A DNA stretch of 64,000 nucleotides from Candidatus Falkowella caecavicola (GCA_904420125.1 CAJFUK010000029.1:53941-117940), one strand, 5' to 3'; positions 30,596 through 40,700 are shown, counted from the first letter of the stretch. Numbers and translations are program-made. The notes: generated from the sequence alone by a model not told the origin.

Positions 30596-31759
30596 TTACC
30601 TCCCTGCTTCACTGCCGGCAGACGGTTGAGCATATAACCAGCAGTTTACCTTATGCGTAGGGGTGACATCAATCGTTGCAGGGTATTCACCGCTGCAACA
30701 TTCCATACATTTTTCACACCGGTTTTTAAAATAACAGTAAGAAGGCATTTCAATCGGATTGGGTACCGTGCCGGGAATCGAATAGAGCCGGCCCACATCT
30801 TCGTTTAAGACCGGTCTGGATTTCAAAAGTCCAATGGTATAGGGATGCCGTGGATCATGAAAAATCTCTTTTGCCGTTCCTTGCTCTACTACCTTGCCGG
30901 CATACATAATGACAACATAATCTGCCATTTCGGCCACTACACCCAAATCATGCGTAATCAGCATAATAGAAGCATTGATCTTATCTTTCAATTCCCGGAG
31001 CAGGTCGAGGATCTGTGCCTGAATCGTCACGTCCAACGCAGTCGTCGGTTCGTCTGCAATGATCAGGCGGGGATCGCAGGAAAGCGCCATGGCAATGACA
31101 ATCCGCTGCCGCATACCGCCGGACAACTCGTGCGGGTAATTGTCAAAAATTCCTTCCGCACGGGCAATACCGACCAACTTCATCATTTCAATACAGCGGG
31201 CCTTGACCTCCTGTTTGCTCATTTTGGGAAAGTGGAGTTTAATCGACTCGCTCAGCTGATCTCCGATGGTGAAAACCGGATTGAGGCTGGTCATCGGCTC
31301 CTGAAAGATCATCGCAATCTCTTTGCCACGAATCTTCTGCATGGCATCCATCGGCATTTTGGTTAGATCGACCGCTCGTTGCATGCTCTCCTGGTTATAT
31401 CGGATCTGTCCGCCGGCGATTTGCCCCTGCGGTCCCTGCAAAAGCCGCATAACCGAAAGGCTGGTCACAGATTTGCCGCAGCCGGACTCGCCGACTACGC
31501 CAACCGTCTTTCCTTTTGGAATATCGAAGCTGACACCATCTACTGCCTTGACCGTACCCGCATCCGTATAAAAATAAGCCTGCAGGTTGTCGAACTCCAG
31601 CAGATTGTCCGCATCGCGCATCTCTGTGATATAGTCGGAAACAGGAATTTTTCTCTTTTTATCCTTTGTATATTGCCGGTACACTTTGGCATTAAAACGC
31701 TTGATCTGTTTTAAGCGTTCCTTTTTCGTATTTTTTGTATTCGCTGTATTTTCAGACAA
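30596..31759 (-). CDS. oppD: Oligopeptide ABC transporter ATP-binding protein
   Basis: A 387-aa ATPase, longer than usual by an N-terminal basic stretch of about 45 residues. Walker A is [11 protein letters not shown], the signature is [16 protein letters not shown], Walker B is [14 protein letters not shown]. The C-terminal cluster [14 protein letters not shown] carries the Opp/Dpp cysteine motif. The start is a TTG at 31759 with AGGTAGGTG upstream; no better ATG exists before the conserved region apart from internal codons. It follows oppC by 10 bp. Confidence 0.93.
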   Translation of the reverse strand: MSENTANTKNTKKERLKQIKRFNAKVYRQYTKDKKRKIPVSDYITEMRDADNLLEFDNLQAYFYTDAGTVKAVDGVSFDIPKGKTVGVVGESGCGKSVTSLSVMRLLQGPQGQIAGGQIRYNQESMQRAVDLTKMPMDAMQKIRGKEIAMIFQEPMTSLNPVFTIGDQLSESIKLHFPKMSKQEVKARCIEMMKLVGIARAEGIFDNYPHELSGGMRQRIVIAMALSCDPRLIIADEPTTALDVTIQAQILDLLRELKDKINASIMLITHDLGVVAEMADYVVIMYAGKVVEQGTAKEIFHDPRHPYTIGLLKSRPVLNEDVGRLYSIPGTVPNPIEMPSYCYFKNRCEKCMECCSGEYPATIDVTPTHKVNCWLYAQPSAGSEAGR

Positions 31760-31769
31760 AGTGTTTCAC

Positions 31770-32780
31770 CTACCTTTTCATCCGGGGATCAAAAGCGTCC
31801 CGCAGGCCATCGCCAACAAAGTTAAAGGCCATCACCGTCAGCAGGATACAAATCCCTGGCGGGATCCAGATATTCAGGAAGTTTTTCATAATCACGCTGC
31901 TGTTGACGGCATTAATCATATTTCCCCAGGATGCATAGGGGAACGAAAGTCCGATTCCCAGATAGCTGAGCGTGGATTCGGTCAGAATCACGCTGCCAAG
32001 ATCCATGGTTGCCATGACAATGATAATCGGCACGACATTGGGGATCAGATGCTTAAAGATTTTGCGGAAAACGCTGATTCCCATTGATTCTGCAGCCTGC
32101 ATATAATCCATTTCCCGCAAAGATAAGATCTGTCCGCGCACCAAACGGGCAACGCCAGCCCAGTTAAGCACGCCCATAATCAGCATCAACAAGTAGATTT
32201 TTTGCTCCGGAGCCACCTTCATCGCGGAAGTGACCGAAGAAACGATCAGCATCAGAGGCAAGAACGGAATGCAGTAAAAGATCTCGACCAGACGCATAAT
32301 GATCATATCTACCTTACCGCCGTAATAACCCGCGATTCCCCCCATCGTGACACCGAGGATCAACTCGATAATCACAACGCAGAAACCGACCTGCAGAGAG
32401 ATTCTGCCGCCGTACATCAGTCGGGTGAATACATCTCGTCCATCCCCGTCGGTCCCCAGAATGTGATTTTTTGAAATCGGCGCCTTTAGATTCATCTCAT
32501 ACATGGCGCGTTCTTCTGCGGACAGGGTTGAATAGGTGCTGCTCATGACTTCCGCACCGGTCTCTTTATGCTTATAAAAAATCTCATATTCTCCATAGCT
32601 GGTCAAAAACGGACCGATAAAGCAGAAAAGAGCCATGACCAGCAGGATGACCAACCCAACAATCGCCAGTTTATTCCGAAAAAAGCGTTTCAGTACCAGC
32701 TGGGTAGGGGTCAGAATGACCTGACTTTGCTCGAATGCATCCTGTTCGGCTGCGTTCGTATTTTGTATGTCTTGCGCCAT
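31770..32780 (-). CDS. oppC: Oligopeptide ABC transporter permease
   Basis: A 336-aa permease. Membrane helix 1 lies at about residues 38-58, followed by an outside loop of about 75 residues, then five helices. The EAA loop reads AAESMGISVFRKIFKHLIPN. The loop LGTDGDGRDVFTRLMYGGRI is the OppC/DppC signature. Spacing to oppB is 12 bp. It forms a heterodimer with OppB. Confidence 0.94.
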   Translation of the reverse strand: MAQDIQNTNAAEQDAFEQSQVILTPTQLVLKRFFRNKLAIVGLVILLVMALFCFIGPFLTSYGEYEIFYKHKETGAEVMSSTYSTLSAEERAMYEMNLKAPISKNHILGTDGDGRDVFTRLMYGGRISLQVGFCVVIIELILGVTMGGIAGYYGGKVDMIIMRLVEIFYCIPFLPLMLIVSSVTSAMKVAPEQKIYLLMLIMGVLNWAGVARLVRGQILSLREMDYMQAAESMGISVFRKIFKHLIPNVVPIIIVMATMDLGSVILTESTLSYLGIGLSFPYASWGNMINAVNSSVIMKNFLNIWIPPGICILLTVMAFNFVGDGLRDAFDPRMKR

Positions 32781-32792
32781 ATCCTTCCCTCC

Positions 32793-33761
32793 CTAGTTGT
32801 AGCGCACCCGCGGATCCACCACGGCGTACAGAATATCTGCAATCAAGGTGCCCAGCAGCGTCAGAATTGCAATAAACATATTGTAACCCATTAGGAATGG
32901 GATATCCCCGTTGTGGATCGCATTGAGCGCGGTTTGTCCGAGTCCGTCAATGGAAAAAATACCTTCTGTAATAATTGCGCCGGCAAATAACGACGGAAGG
33001 CTGCCTCCCACCATCGTGACAATCGGGATGAGCGTATTCCGAAAAGCATGACGGCCGATGACCTTACCCTCGCTGACGCCTTTGGCACGGGCTGTCCGCA
33101 CATAATCGGCATTGAGCACCTCCAGCATGTTGGTCCGGGTATAGCGCAGCAGTCCGCCAATACTGGTGACAACAAAGACTGTCACCGGGAGAACGAAATG
33201 CCAGGCCATATCCAAAAACAGCGCCATACCTTCCAGGTCCGCACGCGCAGTCACCATTCCCTGCAGCGGGAACCATCCCAGCTCTACGGCAAAAATACGT
33301 TTCAAGACCGCAGCAAAAAAGAAACTGGGCAGAGAAATTCCCGCAAGCGCCACCGCCACAATGGTATAATCTGTCTTGGAATACTGCTTAGTGGCCGCCA
33401 GCACACCCAGTGGAATCGCAATAAGCAGCTGAAGAACAAAAGCAGTACCGGCCAGCGCAAAGGAAACCCACATCCTGTCTCCGATTACCTGCGTCACCGG
33501 CTGCTTATACACAAACGAGGTGCCAAGATCGCCTCGAATTGCATCTTTAGCCCAGGAAAAATATCCCTCAATAATGCCCTTATCCAAACCGTACAACGCG
33601 CGCAGGTTTTCTTTCATTTCCTCCGTAATCTGCGGATTGCCGGATGTCACCTGAGAAATAAAGTCCCCCGGCATCATGCGGATAATAGCATATAGAAGAA
33701 ACGAAACGCCGAACAGCACGAAGATACTGATCAGGATACGGCGAATAATATACTGTTTCAC
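32793..33761 (-). CDS. oppB: Oligopeptide ABC transporter permease
   Basis: A 322-aa permease with six helices. The N-terminus YIIRRILISIFVLFGVSFL and the segment RMMPGDF are typical of OppB/DppB, and the EAA loop reads RTARAKGVSEGKVIGRHAFR. The frame opens at 33830, but GTG 33761 has AGAAGGTG about 8 bases upstream and restores the family N-terminus. It lies about 120 bp after oppA. Confidence 0.94.
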   Translation of the reverse strand: MKQYIIRRILISIFVLFGVSFLLYAIIRMMPGDFISQVTSGNPQITEEMKENLRALYGLDKGIIEGYFSWAKDAIRGDLGTSFVYKQPVTQVIGDRMWVSFALAGTAFVLQLLIAIPLGVLAATKQYSKTDYTIVAVALAGISLPSFFFAAVLKRIFAVELGWFPLQGMVTARADLEGMALFLDMAWHFVLPVTVFVVTSIGGLLRYTRTNMLEVLNADYVRTARAKGVSEGKVIGRHAFRNTLIPIVTMVGGSLPSLFAGAIITEGIFSIDGLGQTALNAIHNGDIPFLMGYNMFIAILTLLGTLIADILYAVVDPRVRYN

Positions 33762-33879
33762 ACCGCACCTTCTTTTTCCCCGAAATACGAACCAGCGCCC
33801 TGGCGGTATGAAAACGGAACCCGCATTCATGCCGGCAGGGTGCAGGTTATGAATGATCCTTTATCCAAATCCCCGGTTT

Positions 33880-35853
33880 TTAATGAAGTTCGAGATTTTC
33901 GATCTCACTGGCATAGGTCCAGTAAGTGGTTACACGTTCCGGCAAAGTGTCTGTATTGACCACTTCCGGATTATAAATAATCAGGTTTTTCCGCTGGTAA
34001 ATCGGCATATAAACAGCCCAGTCCATAATGATATCCAGTTCTTGCGCTACAATTTCAGAACGTTCTTCCAAATCCAGCGTCTGTGTGGATTGCAGGATCA
34101 GTTTATCCAGTTCTTCGTCCTGTAGCCATACACGGTTGGAACCGCCCGGCACTGTGGAGGAGCTGGAAAAGATCTGCGTCAGGTCACAGTCGTTGGCGTT
34201 GCCCCAGGCTGCTACAAACATATCCAGGTCGTCATTCTGCATTCTATCGAAGAGAACATTCGGATCCATGTCGGAAATAATAAACTCTGCGCCCAATGCA
34301 TCCATATCAATCTTCATCTGGGTCAGAATACCTGCAGCCGGATGGTTAGAGAGTTCTCCGATTCCGATCTCAATGGAAAGCTGCTCGCCGTCGCTGTTGA
34401 CGAGTTTTCCGGACGCATCTTTTGTATAACCGGCTTTTTCAAAATATTCCGCCGCTTTTTCCGGGCTGTATCCATAATATTCTGTCGCATCATCCGGGTA
34501 TTCAGCAAGTGTTGTGGTCATCGGACGCTCGATGACTTCTGCAAGTTCTCCGTAATATGCTTCGATGGCAGGCCCACGGTTCATCAGGTGCATCAACCCT
34601 TTGCGCACGTTGATATCCGGGACTCTCTTCGCGTTGATGGCAATATAACCGTAGCCGTTATTGTCTACCAGGGAATATTCGATGCCTTCCTCATGGAGCT
34701 GTTCCATCACCTCGATGGAAGCGGACGGATCGGTAATATCAATATCGCCCAAAATAGTGGCGTTTACCTTATCGTCTTCAGACACAACCTGGAATTTCAG
34801 GTTTTTGATTTTGGGTTCCCCTTTGTAATAATCCGGGTTGGCCGTCAGAGACACGATATTATTGTTGTAGCTCTGGAAAATATAGGGACCTGAACCCATC
34901 GGCGCCGCATCCTTTGCATGCACTGCGGAAAGATCGCCTTTCTGGAAATCCGGGCCGTAATAGTGTTCCGGTAAAATCGGCTGGAGTGCGAGCTGACGGT
35001 CTGCGGTAATGCTGATACCATCGACAAGAACCGTACAGGTATAATCGTCAATCCGCTCAATGCCGCTGATGCTTTCCACATCAATCCCGTCAGAAAGGTT
35101 GCCAGTCACAAACCCTGCGATCAGCTGATCGTACTTATCCGCCTGTGCATCTGCCCGCAAATCCTCTTTGGATTCCATGTTCATCGCAAGATAAGCTGCG
35201 CGAACCTGCTCTTCAAAATCAGCCGCACTTTCATCCAGGCCAAGCCCAAGCGCCTCATTAATATAGGCCGCACCATAGTTCTGCATATCCAGATCGGTAT
35301 ATTTTTCGACAAACGCATCCAGCTCTTCGTCTGTAATATTCTGTGACTGCTGCTGGAATTCTGCGATTTTCTGGCTGTAATCCGGTGTATCATATTTGTA
35401 CTCGTTCAGACCCACAATCGGCAGGGTGTTCATTGTACCCATTCCATCATAATTCGGGTCTAAATATACATAATAGGTAAAAAGCACATCGTCGATTGTC
35501 ACCGGTTCCCCGTCAGTGAATTTCATGCCTTCCTGCACTTTAACGGTATATTTCGTCTGTACCTGTCCATTATCTCCATCGATTTGCTCGGCAGAAATAC
35601 TGCCCGCCGCCGGAATCATAACATTATCTGCATCCAGCACACAAATCGGACTGAAGACCATATCTATCACCTGTGCGTCATAAGCAGAGGTATAGAAAAA
35701 TGGAGAAAATACGCCGTTGAGGGGCGATACACCGATTACAAGGGTATCATATTTTCCCTGTGTCGGATCTTGTCCACCCTCTCCGTTGTTACAGGATGCA
35801 AATGAAATTGTCATACATGCAGCTAAAAGGATTGCTGCAATTCTTTTGAACAT
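33880..35853 (-). CDS. oppA: Oligopeptide-binding lipoprotein
   Basis: A 657-aa substrate-binding lipoprotein. The signal peptide MFKRIAAILLAACMTISFA ends in the lipobox FASC (Cys 20). The SBP family 5 fold follows, with GMKFTDGEPVTIDDVLFTY near residue 135 and the late FEKAGYTKDASGK. It is longer than standard OppA (about 540) because of an acidic insertion near residues 165-250. It delivers peptides to the OppBCDF importer. GGAGGAG lies before the ATG. Confidence 0.93.
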   Translation of the reverse strand: MFKRIAAILLAACMTISFASCNNGEGGQDPTQGKYDTLVIGVSPLNGVFSPFFYTSAYDAQVIDMVFSPICVLDADNVMIPAAGSISAEQIDGDNGQVQTKYTVKVQEGMKFTDGEPVTIDDVLFTYYVYLDPNYDGMGTMNTLPIVGLNEYKYDTPDYSQKIAEFQQQSQNITDEELDAFVEKYTDLDMQNYGAAYINEALGLGLDESAADFEEQVRAAYLAMNMESKEDLRADAQADKYDQLIAGFVTGNLSDGIDVESISGIERIDDYTCTVLVDGISITADRQLALQPILPEHYYGPDFQKGDLSAVHAKDAAPMGSGPYIFQSYNNNIVSLTANPDYYKGEPKIKNLKFQVVSEDDKVNATILGDIDITDPSASIEVMEQLHEEGIEYSLVDNNGYGYIAINAKRVPDINVRKGLMHLMNRGPAIEAYYGELAEVIERPMTTTLAEYPDDATEYYGYSPEKAAEYFEKAGYTKDASGKLVNSDGEQLSIEIGIGELSNHPAAGILTQMKIDMDALGAEFIISDMDPNVLFDRMQNDDLDMFVAAWGNANDCDLTQIFSSSSTVPGGSNRVWLQDEELDKLILQSTQTLDLEERSEIVAQELDIIMDWAVYMPIYQRKNLIIYNPEVVNTDTLPERVTTYWTYASEIENLELH

Positions 35854-35990
35854 GAGATGCTCCTCCTTATATTCTTATATTTCCCGGCTGCCGCCGAAAA
35901 TCAACAGACGATAAGAATACTGTAAACAAATCTTCCGAATCTATGCAAGGCAGATATAGGCGCGAAAGGAAATGGCAAACAATATTCTGG

Positions 35991-36066
35991 AAGGAAGAGG
36001 ACGAAGTCCTCTTCCTTTTTTGTTATACTTGTGTAACAAAAAAGGAATCCATTTATTTCCTTTTTT
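35991..36066. promoter_or_regulatory. Three mutually exclusive hairpins in the oppA leader
   Basis: Hairpin A pairs 36038-36047 with 36057-36066. A middle hairpin pairs 36014-36025 with 36034-36045 (12 bp, perfect). Hairpin B pairs 35991-36001 with 36007-36017 (11 bp) and is followed on the plus strand by a T-run. Neighbouring hairpins share bases and cannot form together. They lie inside the transcript expected from the oppA promoter. An attenuator is possible; two back-to-back terminators is the simpler reading. Confidence 0.5.
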
Positions 36067-36197
36067 GAAACCGTTGTATAAAAAAAGCCTACGACATGTT
36101 GGGGATCTTGCCGTTTGTCTCTTGGTCCCTGTACATCCGAAAGCCCTCTTTTTTACTTAAACCATAAGTATATATTTAATCAACTAATTTTAATATA

Positions 36198-36226
36198 AGT
36201 ATAGTTGTTTCGACTGGTATTGTCAA
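36198..36226 (-). promoter_or_regulatory. Promoter of oppABCDF
   Basis: Minus-strand TTGACA (36221-36226) and TATACT (36198-36203) are 17 bp apart. The leader to oppA would be about 340 bases. The rest of 35854-36568 is AT-rich and shows no gene. Confidence 0.85.
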
Positions 36227-36523
36227 GTTCTCCCCATTGTATTTATCCTTTTTCAGGCATTAAAACAACAATTTCCACAATATTTATTTAAATAATTTAT
36301 AAGGATTTCATAAAAATTTACCAGCTTTTTGTTAGCAAAATATAAGCTAATCAGAAACTAAGATAAAGCATTAAATCGATAGCAGGATACTGATTTAACG
36401 TAGTATATTGATCTTTTACAGACCGGCCAAACAGAGCTGTATCTGTATGGAGCGTATCACAGGTCCTCTGCCGGACCCAGAACGGTTAAGGGCTTAAACC
36501 AAGCAGAATTTTTTTAAAAGATA

Positions 36524-36552
36524 TTGACAATTTCACAGCATATTGATATAAT
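36524..36552 (+). promoter_or_regulatory. Promoter of tRNA-Leu
   Basis: TTGACA (36524-36529) and TATAAT (36547-36552) are perfect boxes 17 bp apart, ending 16 bases before the tRNA. Confidence 0.92.
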
Positions 36553-36568
36553 ATTAAACGTTCAATAT

Positions 36569-36653
36569 GCGAGTGTGCTGGAATCGGCAGACAGGCACGT
36601 TTGAGGGGCGTGTGTCTTATGGCGTACGAGTTCAAGTCTCGTCACTCGCACCA
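36569..36653 (+). tRNA. tRNA-Leu (anticodon GAG)
   Basis: An 85-base class II tRNA including CCA. Acceptor stem GCGAGTG/CACTCGC is perfect. The D-loop has TCGGCAGAC. The anticodon stem CACGT/GCGTG closes the loop TTGAGGG, giving GAG. A variable arm and a T-arm with GTTCAAGTC follow. Confidence 0.94.
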
Positions 36654-36657
36654 GGCT

Positions 36658-36693
36658 GGGCTTGGAGCGCGTTTCGCTCCAGGCTCTTTTTTT
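36658..36693 (+). terminator. Terminator after tRNA-Leu
   Basis: GGAGCG (36664-36669) pairs with CGCTCC (36675-36680), and the stem extends outward with G-T pairs. A run of Ts follows. Confidence 0.8.
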
Positions 36694-36750
36694 ATTTTTA
36701 GTGTGAGCGTCCCGCGCTGGAACTGTCAGTAATTTTGACCAGCAGATACA

Positions 36751-36786
36751 CGTCGAAGCAAAGTCCGCTTTGCTTCGACGTCTTTT
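36751..36786 (+). terminator. Terminator-like hairpin
   Basis: CGTCGAAGCAAAG (36751-36763) pairs exactly with CTTTGCTTCGACG (36768-36780), loop TCCG, followed by TCTTTTT. Confidence 0.8.
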
Positions 36787-36940
36787 TATGTCTGAGGTAA
36801 AAAAAGACGTCATCCGCCCGCTCTCTTGTTTCTCCTTTCCAACTGCGACCCGCTCCGCTTGGCTCGGCGTTGGCGAGCCGCCCTGCAGGTGGCATTTTCC
36901 GTCGTTGAGAAAATATCGATTTTAACCGTCCCTTCCACGT

Positions 36941-36970
36941 CGGAATGAGTGACACTCGTTCCGATTTTTT
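36941..36970 (+). terminator. Terminator-like hairpin
   Basis: CGGAATGAGT pairs with ACTCGTTCCG (one G-T pair), loop GAC, followed by seven Ts within nine bases. Confidence 0.75.
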
Positions 36971-37451
36971 TATTTTAACAATCAGCCACCACCCGCTCCA
37001 CGACTCTTCCTTGGCTGCAAAAAGCCGCGCTGCGTCTACTGTTTACTGATCAACACGCTGGCAGCCCACCGGCGTGCTGCCATTTTTCTGCGGGCACCCG
37101 GGTTCGAATCCTTACATCAAAATTGCAAAAAATTTTTTTATGGCCGCTTGACAGCGGAAGACCGAAAGAAGCTGATTGCCGTAAAGCAACCAGCTTCTTT
37201 TCATGATATGAGAAAAATATTGCAACCATTCAGTGAATCATATTAGAATATCCGGTTATCGCTATTAAATAGGTCACGCCGTTATCATACAGGTAGAAAC
37301 CGCGTCGTTTACTACTGACTGGTCTAATCTTGCCGGAAGTTCTGCTGTTACCTGCAACAGCAGAAAAAATAGTAGAAAGTTTCATGTGCAAGAGGTATAA
37401 TGTAAACATGGAGAAAGTGAGCAAATACAGAATGATAAAGGAGACAGCCCG

Positions 37452-37868
37452 ATGAAAAAATTCAGTCAGGAAATTGAAAAAATCATGATAGAGCGCTTCG
37501 GAAAAGACACTGTTATTGCATTGGCAACAGTAGAAAATGAAAGGCCTTATGTGCGATATGTGAACGCTTATTATGAGAATGGCGCATTTTATAGTATTGT
37601 ATATGCACTTTCAAATAAAATGAAGCATATAGAAAATAATCATACTGTCGCAATCGCAGGTGATTGGTTTACAGCACATGGAAATGGTGTTAATTTAGGA
37701 TATTTTGGGAAAAAGGAAAATTGCAGGATTGCCGAAAAACTGAAAAATGCCTTTGCAGAATGGATTGATAACGGACATAATGATTTCGATGATGAAAACA
37801 CTATCATTTTACGTGTGGAATTAACAGATGGACTATTGTTTTCGCACGGAAAAAGGTACGAGTTTTAG
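37452..37868 (+). CDS. Pyridoxamine 5'-phosphate oxidase-like flavoprotein
   Basis: A 138-aa protein of the split-barrel FMN-binding (PNPOx-like/general stress protein 26) family. Seen are LATVENERPYVRYVNAYYE in the first strands, SNKMKHIENN, and VAIAGDWFTAHGNGVNLGYF. Such proteins bind FMN or F420-like cofactors; the substrate is unknown. ATG 37452 has AAAGGAG 8 bases upstream. It stands alone. Confidence 0.85.
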   Translation: MKKFSQEIEKIMIERFGKDTVIALATVENERPYVRYVNAYYENGAFYSIVYALSNKMKHIENNHTVAIAGDWFTAHGNGVNLGYFGKKENCRIAEKLKNAFAEWIDNGHNDFDDENTIILRVELTDGLLFSHGKRYEF

Positions 37869-39071
37869 ATGCTGACTTCCAGTTTGATTGAGGGTTTGGA
37901 ATATTTCCAACAAGTAAAAACCACTTTTACTGTCGCAGATAGAAACGAGCGACTTTTTGGGAAAGGGTTTCCCCTTTCTATGCCCGCAGCGGAACTTTCT
38001 GCACCCATTTTTTCTTGTTCTATTAGTTTTTTTGCTTGCAAAGCCTTTGTTTGCAAAACTGATTGAGCCTTTACCGCATAACATAATAGCGTAAAAACAA
38101 GGCGTTTCCAATATTCTCCTATGGGCGTAGTGACATCTCCCTGCGTTTGCGGGTATTATCCTGTTTGTGGCGCTAAAACGGTGTCCAACTTGACAAAACA
38201 ACCTGATATGGAGATATCAAGCAACAAACAGAAATATGTGAAAAATCCTTGATTTAAGACACTTTCAAGCATTTCCTATAAACACTTATAAAGGCTTATA
38301 GGAGGGCTTCCGTCTATATAATCAATAAAAAATGATCAATACTCATAAGCGGGTTTTGTCCGATCCAATCCATAAAAAATTGTTTGAATCGGGAAACTTC
38401 ACAGATGAAGGTTTGGGATGTTACGTTTATTGGATTGCATGCCACGCCCGATATGATTTGAAAACGGCTGAAACAGGCTTTGATTGATTTTCGATCATGG
38501 CTGCCAGGTTCTGAATATACAGGGTGATCTAATGATTGAGATTGAACATGGTAGTTAGCTGCATTTGCCTGTATCTGATGGGCAAATGCGGCGAACCAAT
38601 ATCTTTGGACAGATGACAAAAAGCGGGACAAAAAACCGATCTTACGGGGTTTGGATTTCTGTAGCCAACAAACAGATAGACAATGCATTCGCAGCGTGAT
38701 AAACATCCGCACCGTGCGGAGTATAATGAAAGGATCTGTGGATCTTTTCATTATACTCCGCATTTTTTATGAAAACATATACTACGTTTTGTGTTATGCA
38801 ATCTCTGACCATTGTGACCGGAAGCAGGGCCAGGGTAAAACAAATGCGTCCGCATAGCACAAAACTGCCCGGGCTTACGATTCTGTATTGTGATGGATAT
38901 ACTATCAAATTCCATGCGTGCTACCAGACTGATCCTGGCTGGGGGACGAGCCTGTTTGACAAGCCAGGGAAATGGAAACAGAAACAGGATACGGCGATAT
39001 CTCTCGGATATTGCCATATCCTGAAAAAGGAGACTTGAACGCCCCCGTCATTCAATCTTTCAAAAGGAAAA
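37869..39071. other. Long intergenic region, no gene recognised
   Basis: About 1.2 kb without a convincing gene. The open frames on both strands lack ribosome sites and known features. It holds an inverted repeat at 38275-38302 (CCTATAA/TTATAGG arms) and the strong hairpin at 38715-38768. The low coding signal and the odd composition suggest decayed mobile DNA, but I recognise no specific element. Confidence 0.5.
38715..38768 (+). terminator. 22-bp stem hairpin with T-run
   Basis: The arms 38715-38736 and 38741-38762 pair over 22 bp with one G-T pair, loop TGTG, followed by TTTTTT. It is a strong terminator or the end structure of a lost transcript; no upstream gene is visible. Confidence 0.75.
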
Positions 39072-39103
39072 CTGCGGTCTTGCATAGCCATGCAAGACCG
39101 CAG
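39072..39103 (-). terminator. Terminator of the blaI-blaR operon
   Basis: CTGCGGTCTTGCAT (39072-39085) pairs perfectly with 39090-39103, loop AGCC. On the minus strand TTTTCCTTTT follows. Confidence 0.8.
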
Positions 39104-39187
39104 CTGGGATATGTAGAGCGCGCGCACAAAATCAAACCTCCCGGCAACGGTTTTTTCTTTCTCCGTTGGGCGGAACGAAATGGTATT

Positions 39188-40690
39188 TTAATAAAAATCA
39201 ACGCTGTCTGCAATATTTGTAATGACTTCATCGGAAACGGAAGCGCTGTCAAACTCGAACGCGACATAGACCGATTTCTCACGGTCGTATGAAAGGATCC
39301 CGTAATTTATCTTTTCGGTGCCGAAGGTTTCGTCAAAGACCGGGGAGTAGTAGACATCTACTGTGGCAGTTTGGCCCATGCTGGAATCAGTCACAACGGT
39401 ATAGGTGTTCTTCACATTAAACTGATAATCGTTTCCCAGTGCAATCTGGTTATAGATTGCCATGAGCTCTCCAGCGGTTTCTTCGTCCGTTTCAAAGGTA
39501 TTATAGCCGACAGCGCCAACGAATTGACCATTCTGATCGTAGATGCCGACGCGCGACAAAATCCCGCTATACAGATAAGTTCCGGCCTGCGGATCATACT
39601 CTCCGATAGACCATCCAGTTGGGAGTTCAAAGCGAATAGAAAACGGGACGATTTCAAAGATAGCCTTGTTATAATCAGTCTTTTCCGCATCGCTCACCGG
39701 AAAGGTCAGATTCTGCGAAGTATATTCATTCGTTGCCTTTAGACTCGTTAGGGAACAAACTGCAACAACCGCACAGACCGCAACCGACACGACAATCACC
39801 CAGAGGGCTGGTTTTTTATACTTCATAATGTTTTCGATCCTTTCTGTAATAGCATGTTTACTAAAAGGACTGCATAAAGCGGATATACCGTTCCTCGTTT
39901 CCCCTGCATTAATAAGCGCCAATGCATAGGTGGAACGGCTGTTTTCTCCCATCATGCGGACAACCCAGGCATCACACGACAACTCCATGTCCTGGTTGGC
40001 AAGAACATACATTACCCAGATGAACGGGTTAAACCAATGGATGCAGAGCACAGCAGCAAAGAGCATCTTTGTGATGGCATCGAAACGTCGAATGTGAACA
40101 TACTCATGGGTCAGCACACACTGGAGCGCCGCTTCATCCGTTCGGTCAAATTTTTTGGGCAGCAGGATCACCGGGCGCAAGATGCCGTAAGTCAGCGGAG
40201 AAAAAATCAAATCCGAGCTTCGGATCTCAAGGGGCCTGGAAATTTGGTGTACAGTCAACCAATTTTGGATATACGGCGTGTTGTCGGGGATAGACATTCT
40301 GAACTTCCGCATACTCCGTAAATAGGAAATGGAGAAGTAGAGAACCAACAGTAGGACACCAGCCAGCCAAAGCACCGTAAAGACGGGGATATGTTCTGCT
40401 GTCGGGCTTGGTGCAGTGGTGCCTGTATCGTACGGCGGCAGATTCTCTCCCATCGAGGGGGAACCAGTATTTCCAGCGGACAACCCTTGAACCGTATCCA
40501 TCAACGAGCCAACACCCATATGGATATTGAATGGCAGCGGGATGGACAGTGGCAGAAGCAGGCGCAAAGCGGCGATGATCCATAAGACGAAAAATGTCCA
40601 TTTGGGCAAGCGATGGATCGCCAGAACCCGGACAACTACGATGAAACAAACGAGTGCTCCTCCGATTATACTCATTTGAAAAAGGCTCAT
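39188..40690 (-). CDS. BlaR1/MecR1-type M56 peptidase sensor
   Basis: A 500-aa membrane metallopeptidase. Helices lie near residues 5-25, 32-52, 110-128 and 308-328. The zinc motif is HEYVH in QCVLTHEYVHIRRFD, and the later E of DMELSCDAWVVR fits the third ligand. The C-terminal outside domain (about 335-500) is not a penicillin-binding domain, so it probably senses something else. ATG 40690 has AGGGGG upstream; the longer frame overlaps the repressor. In this family the peptidase inactivates its BlaI partner on signal. Confidence 0.9.
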   Translation of the reverse strand: MSLFQMSIIGGALVCFIVVVRVLAIHRLPKWTFFVLWIIAALRLLLPLSIPLPFNIHMGVGSLMDTVQGLSAGNTGSPSMGENLPPYDTGTTAPSPTAEHIPVFTVLWLAGVLLLVLYFSISYLRSMRKFRMSIPDNTPYIQNWLTVHQISRPLEIRSSDLIFSPLTYGILRPVILLPKKFDRTDEAALQCVLTHEYVHIRRFDAITKMLFAAVLCIHWFNPFIWVMYVLANQDMELSCDAWVVRMMGENSRSTYALALINAGETRNGISALCSPFSKHAITERIENIMKYKKPALWVIVVSVAVCAVVAVCSLTSLKATNEYTSQNLTFPVSDAEKTDYNKAIFEIVPFSIRFELPTGWSIGEYDPQAGTYLYSGILSRVGIYDQNGQFVGAVGYNTFETDEETAGELMAIYNQIALGNDYQFNVKNTYTVVTDSSMGQTATVDVYYSPVFDETFGTEKINYGILSYDREKSVYVAFEFDSASVSDEVITNIADSVDFY

Positions 40691-40700
40691 GTATTTCCCC

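Larger units (their letters stand above)
36694..37451. other. Non-coding stretch with serial terminator-like hairpins
   Basis: No gene is recognised. Three hairpins with T-runs lie in plus orientation: 36751-36786 (13-bp stem CGTCGAAGCAAAG), 36941-36970 (10-bp stem with one G-T pair) and about 37165-37203. The open frames here do not look coding. Some read-through transcript or small RNAs would fit, but no promoter other than that of tRNA-Leu stands out. Confidence 0.55.

Noticed and set aside
36562..36955. Minus-strand open frames over tRNA-Leu and its downstream region
   Set aside because: They run antisense through the tRNA and terminator hairpins and have no ribosome site.
37085..37120. 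tRNA gene or tRNA-end fragment (GGTTCGAATCC)
   Set aside because: Only the T-loop and two stem pairs match; the outer T-stem and acceptor do not pair and no other arms are present.
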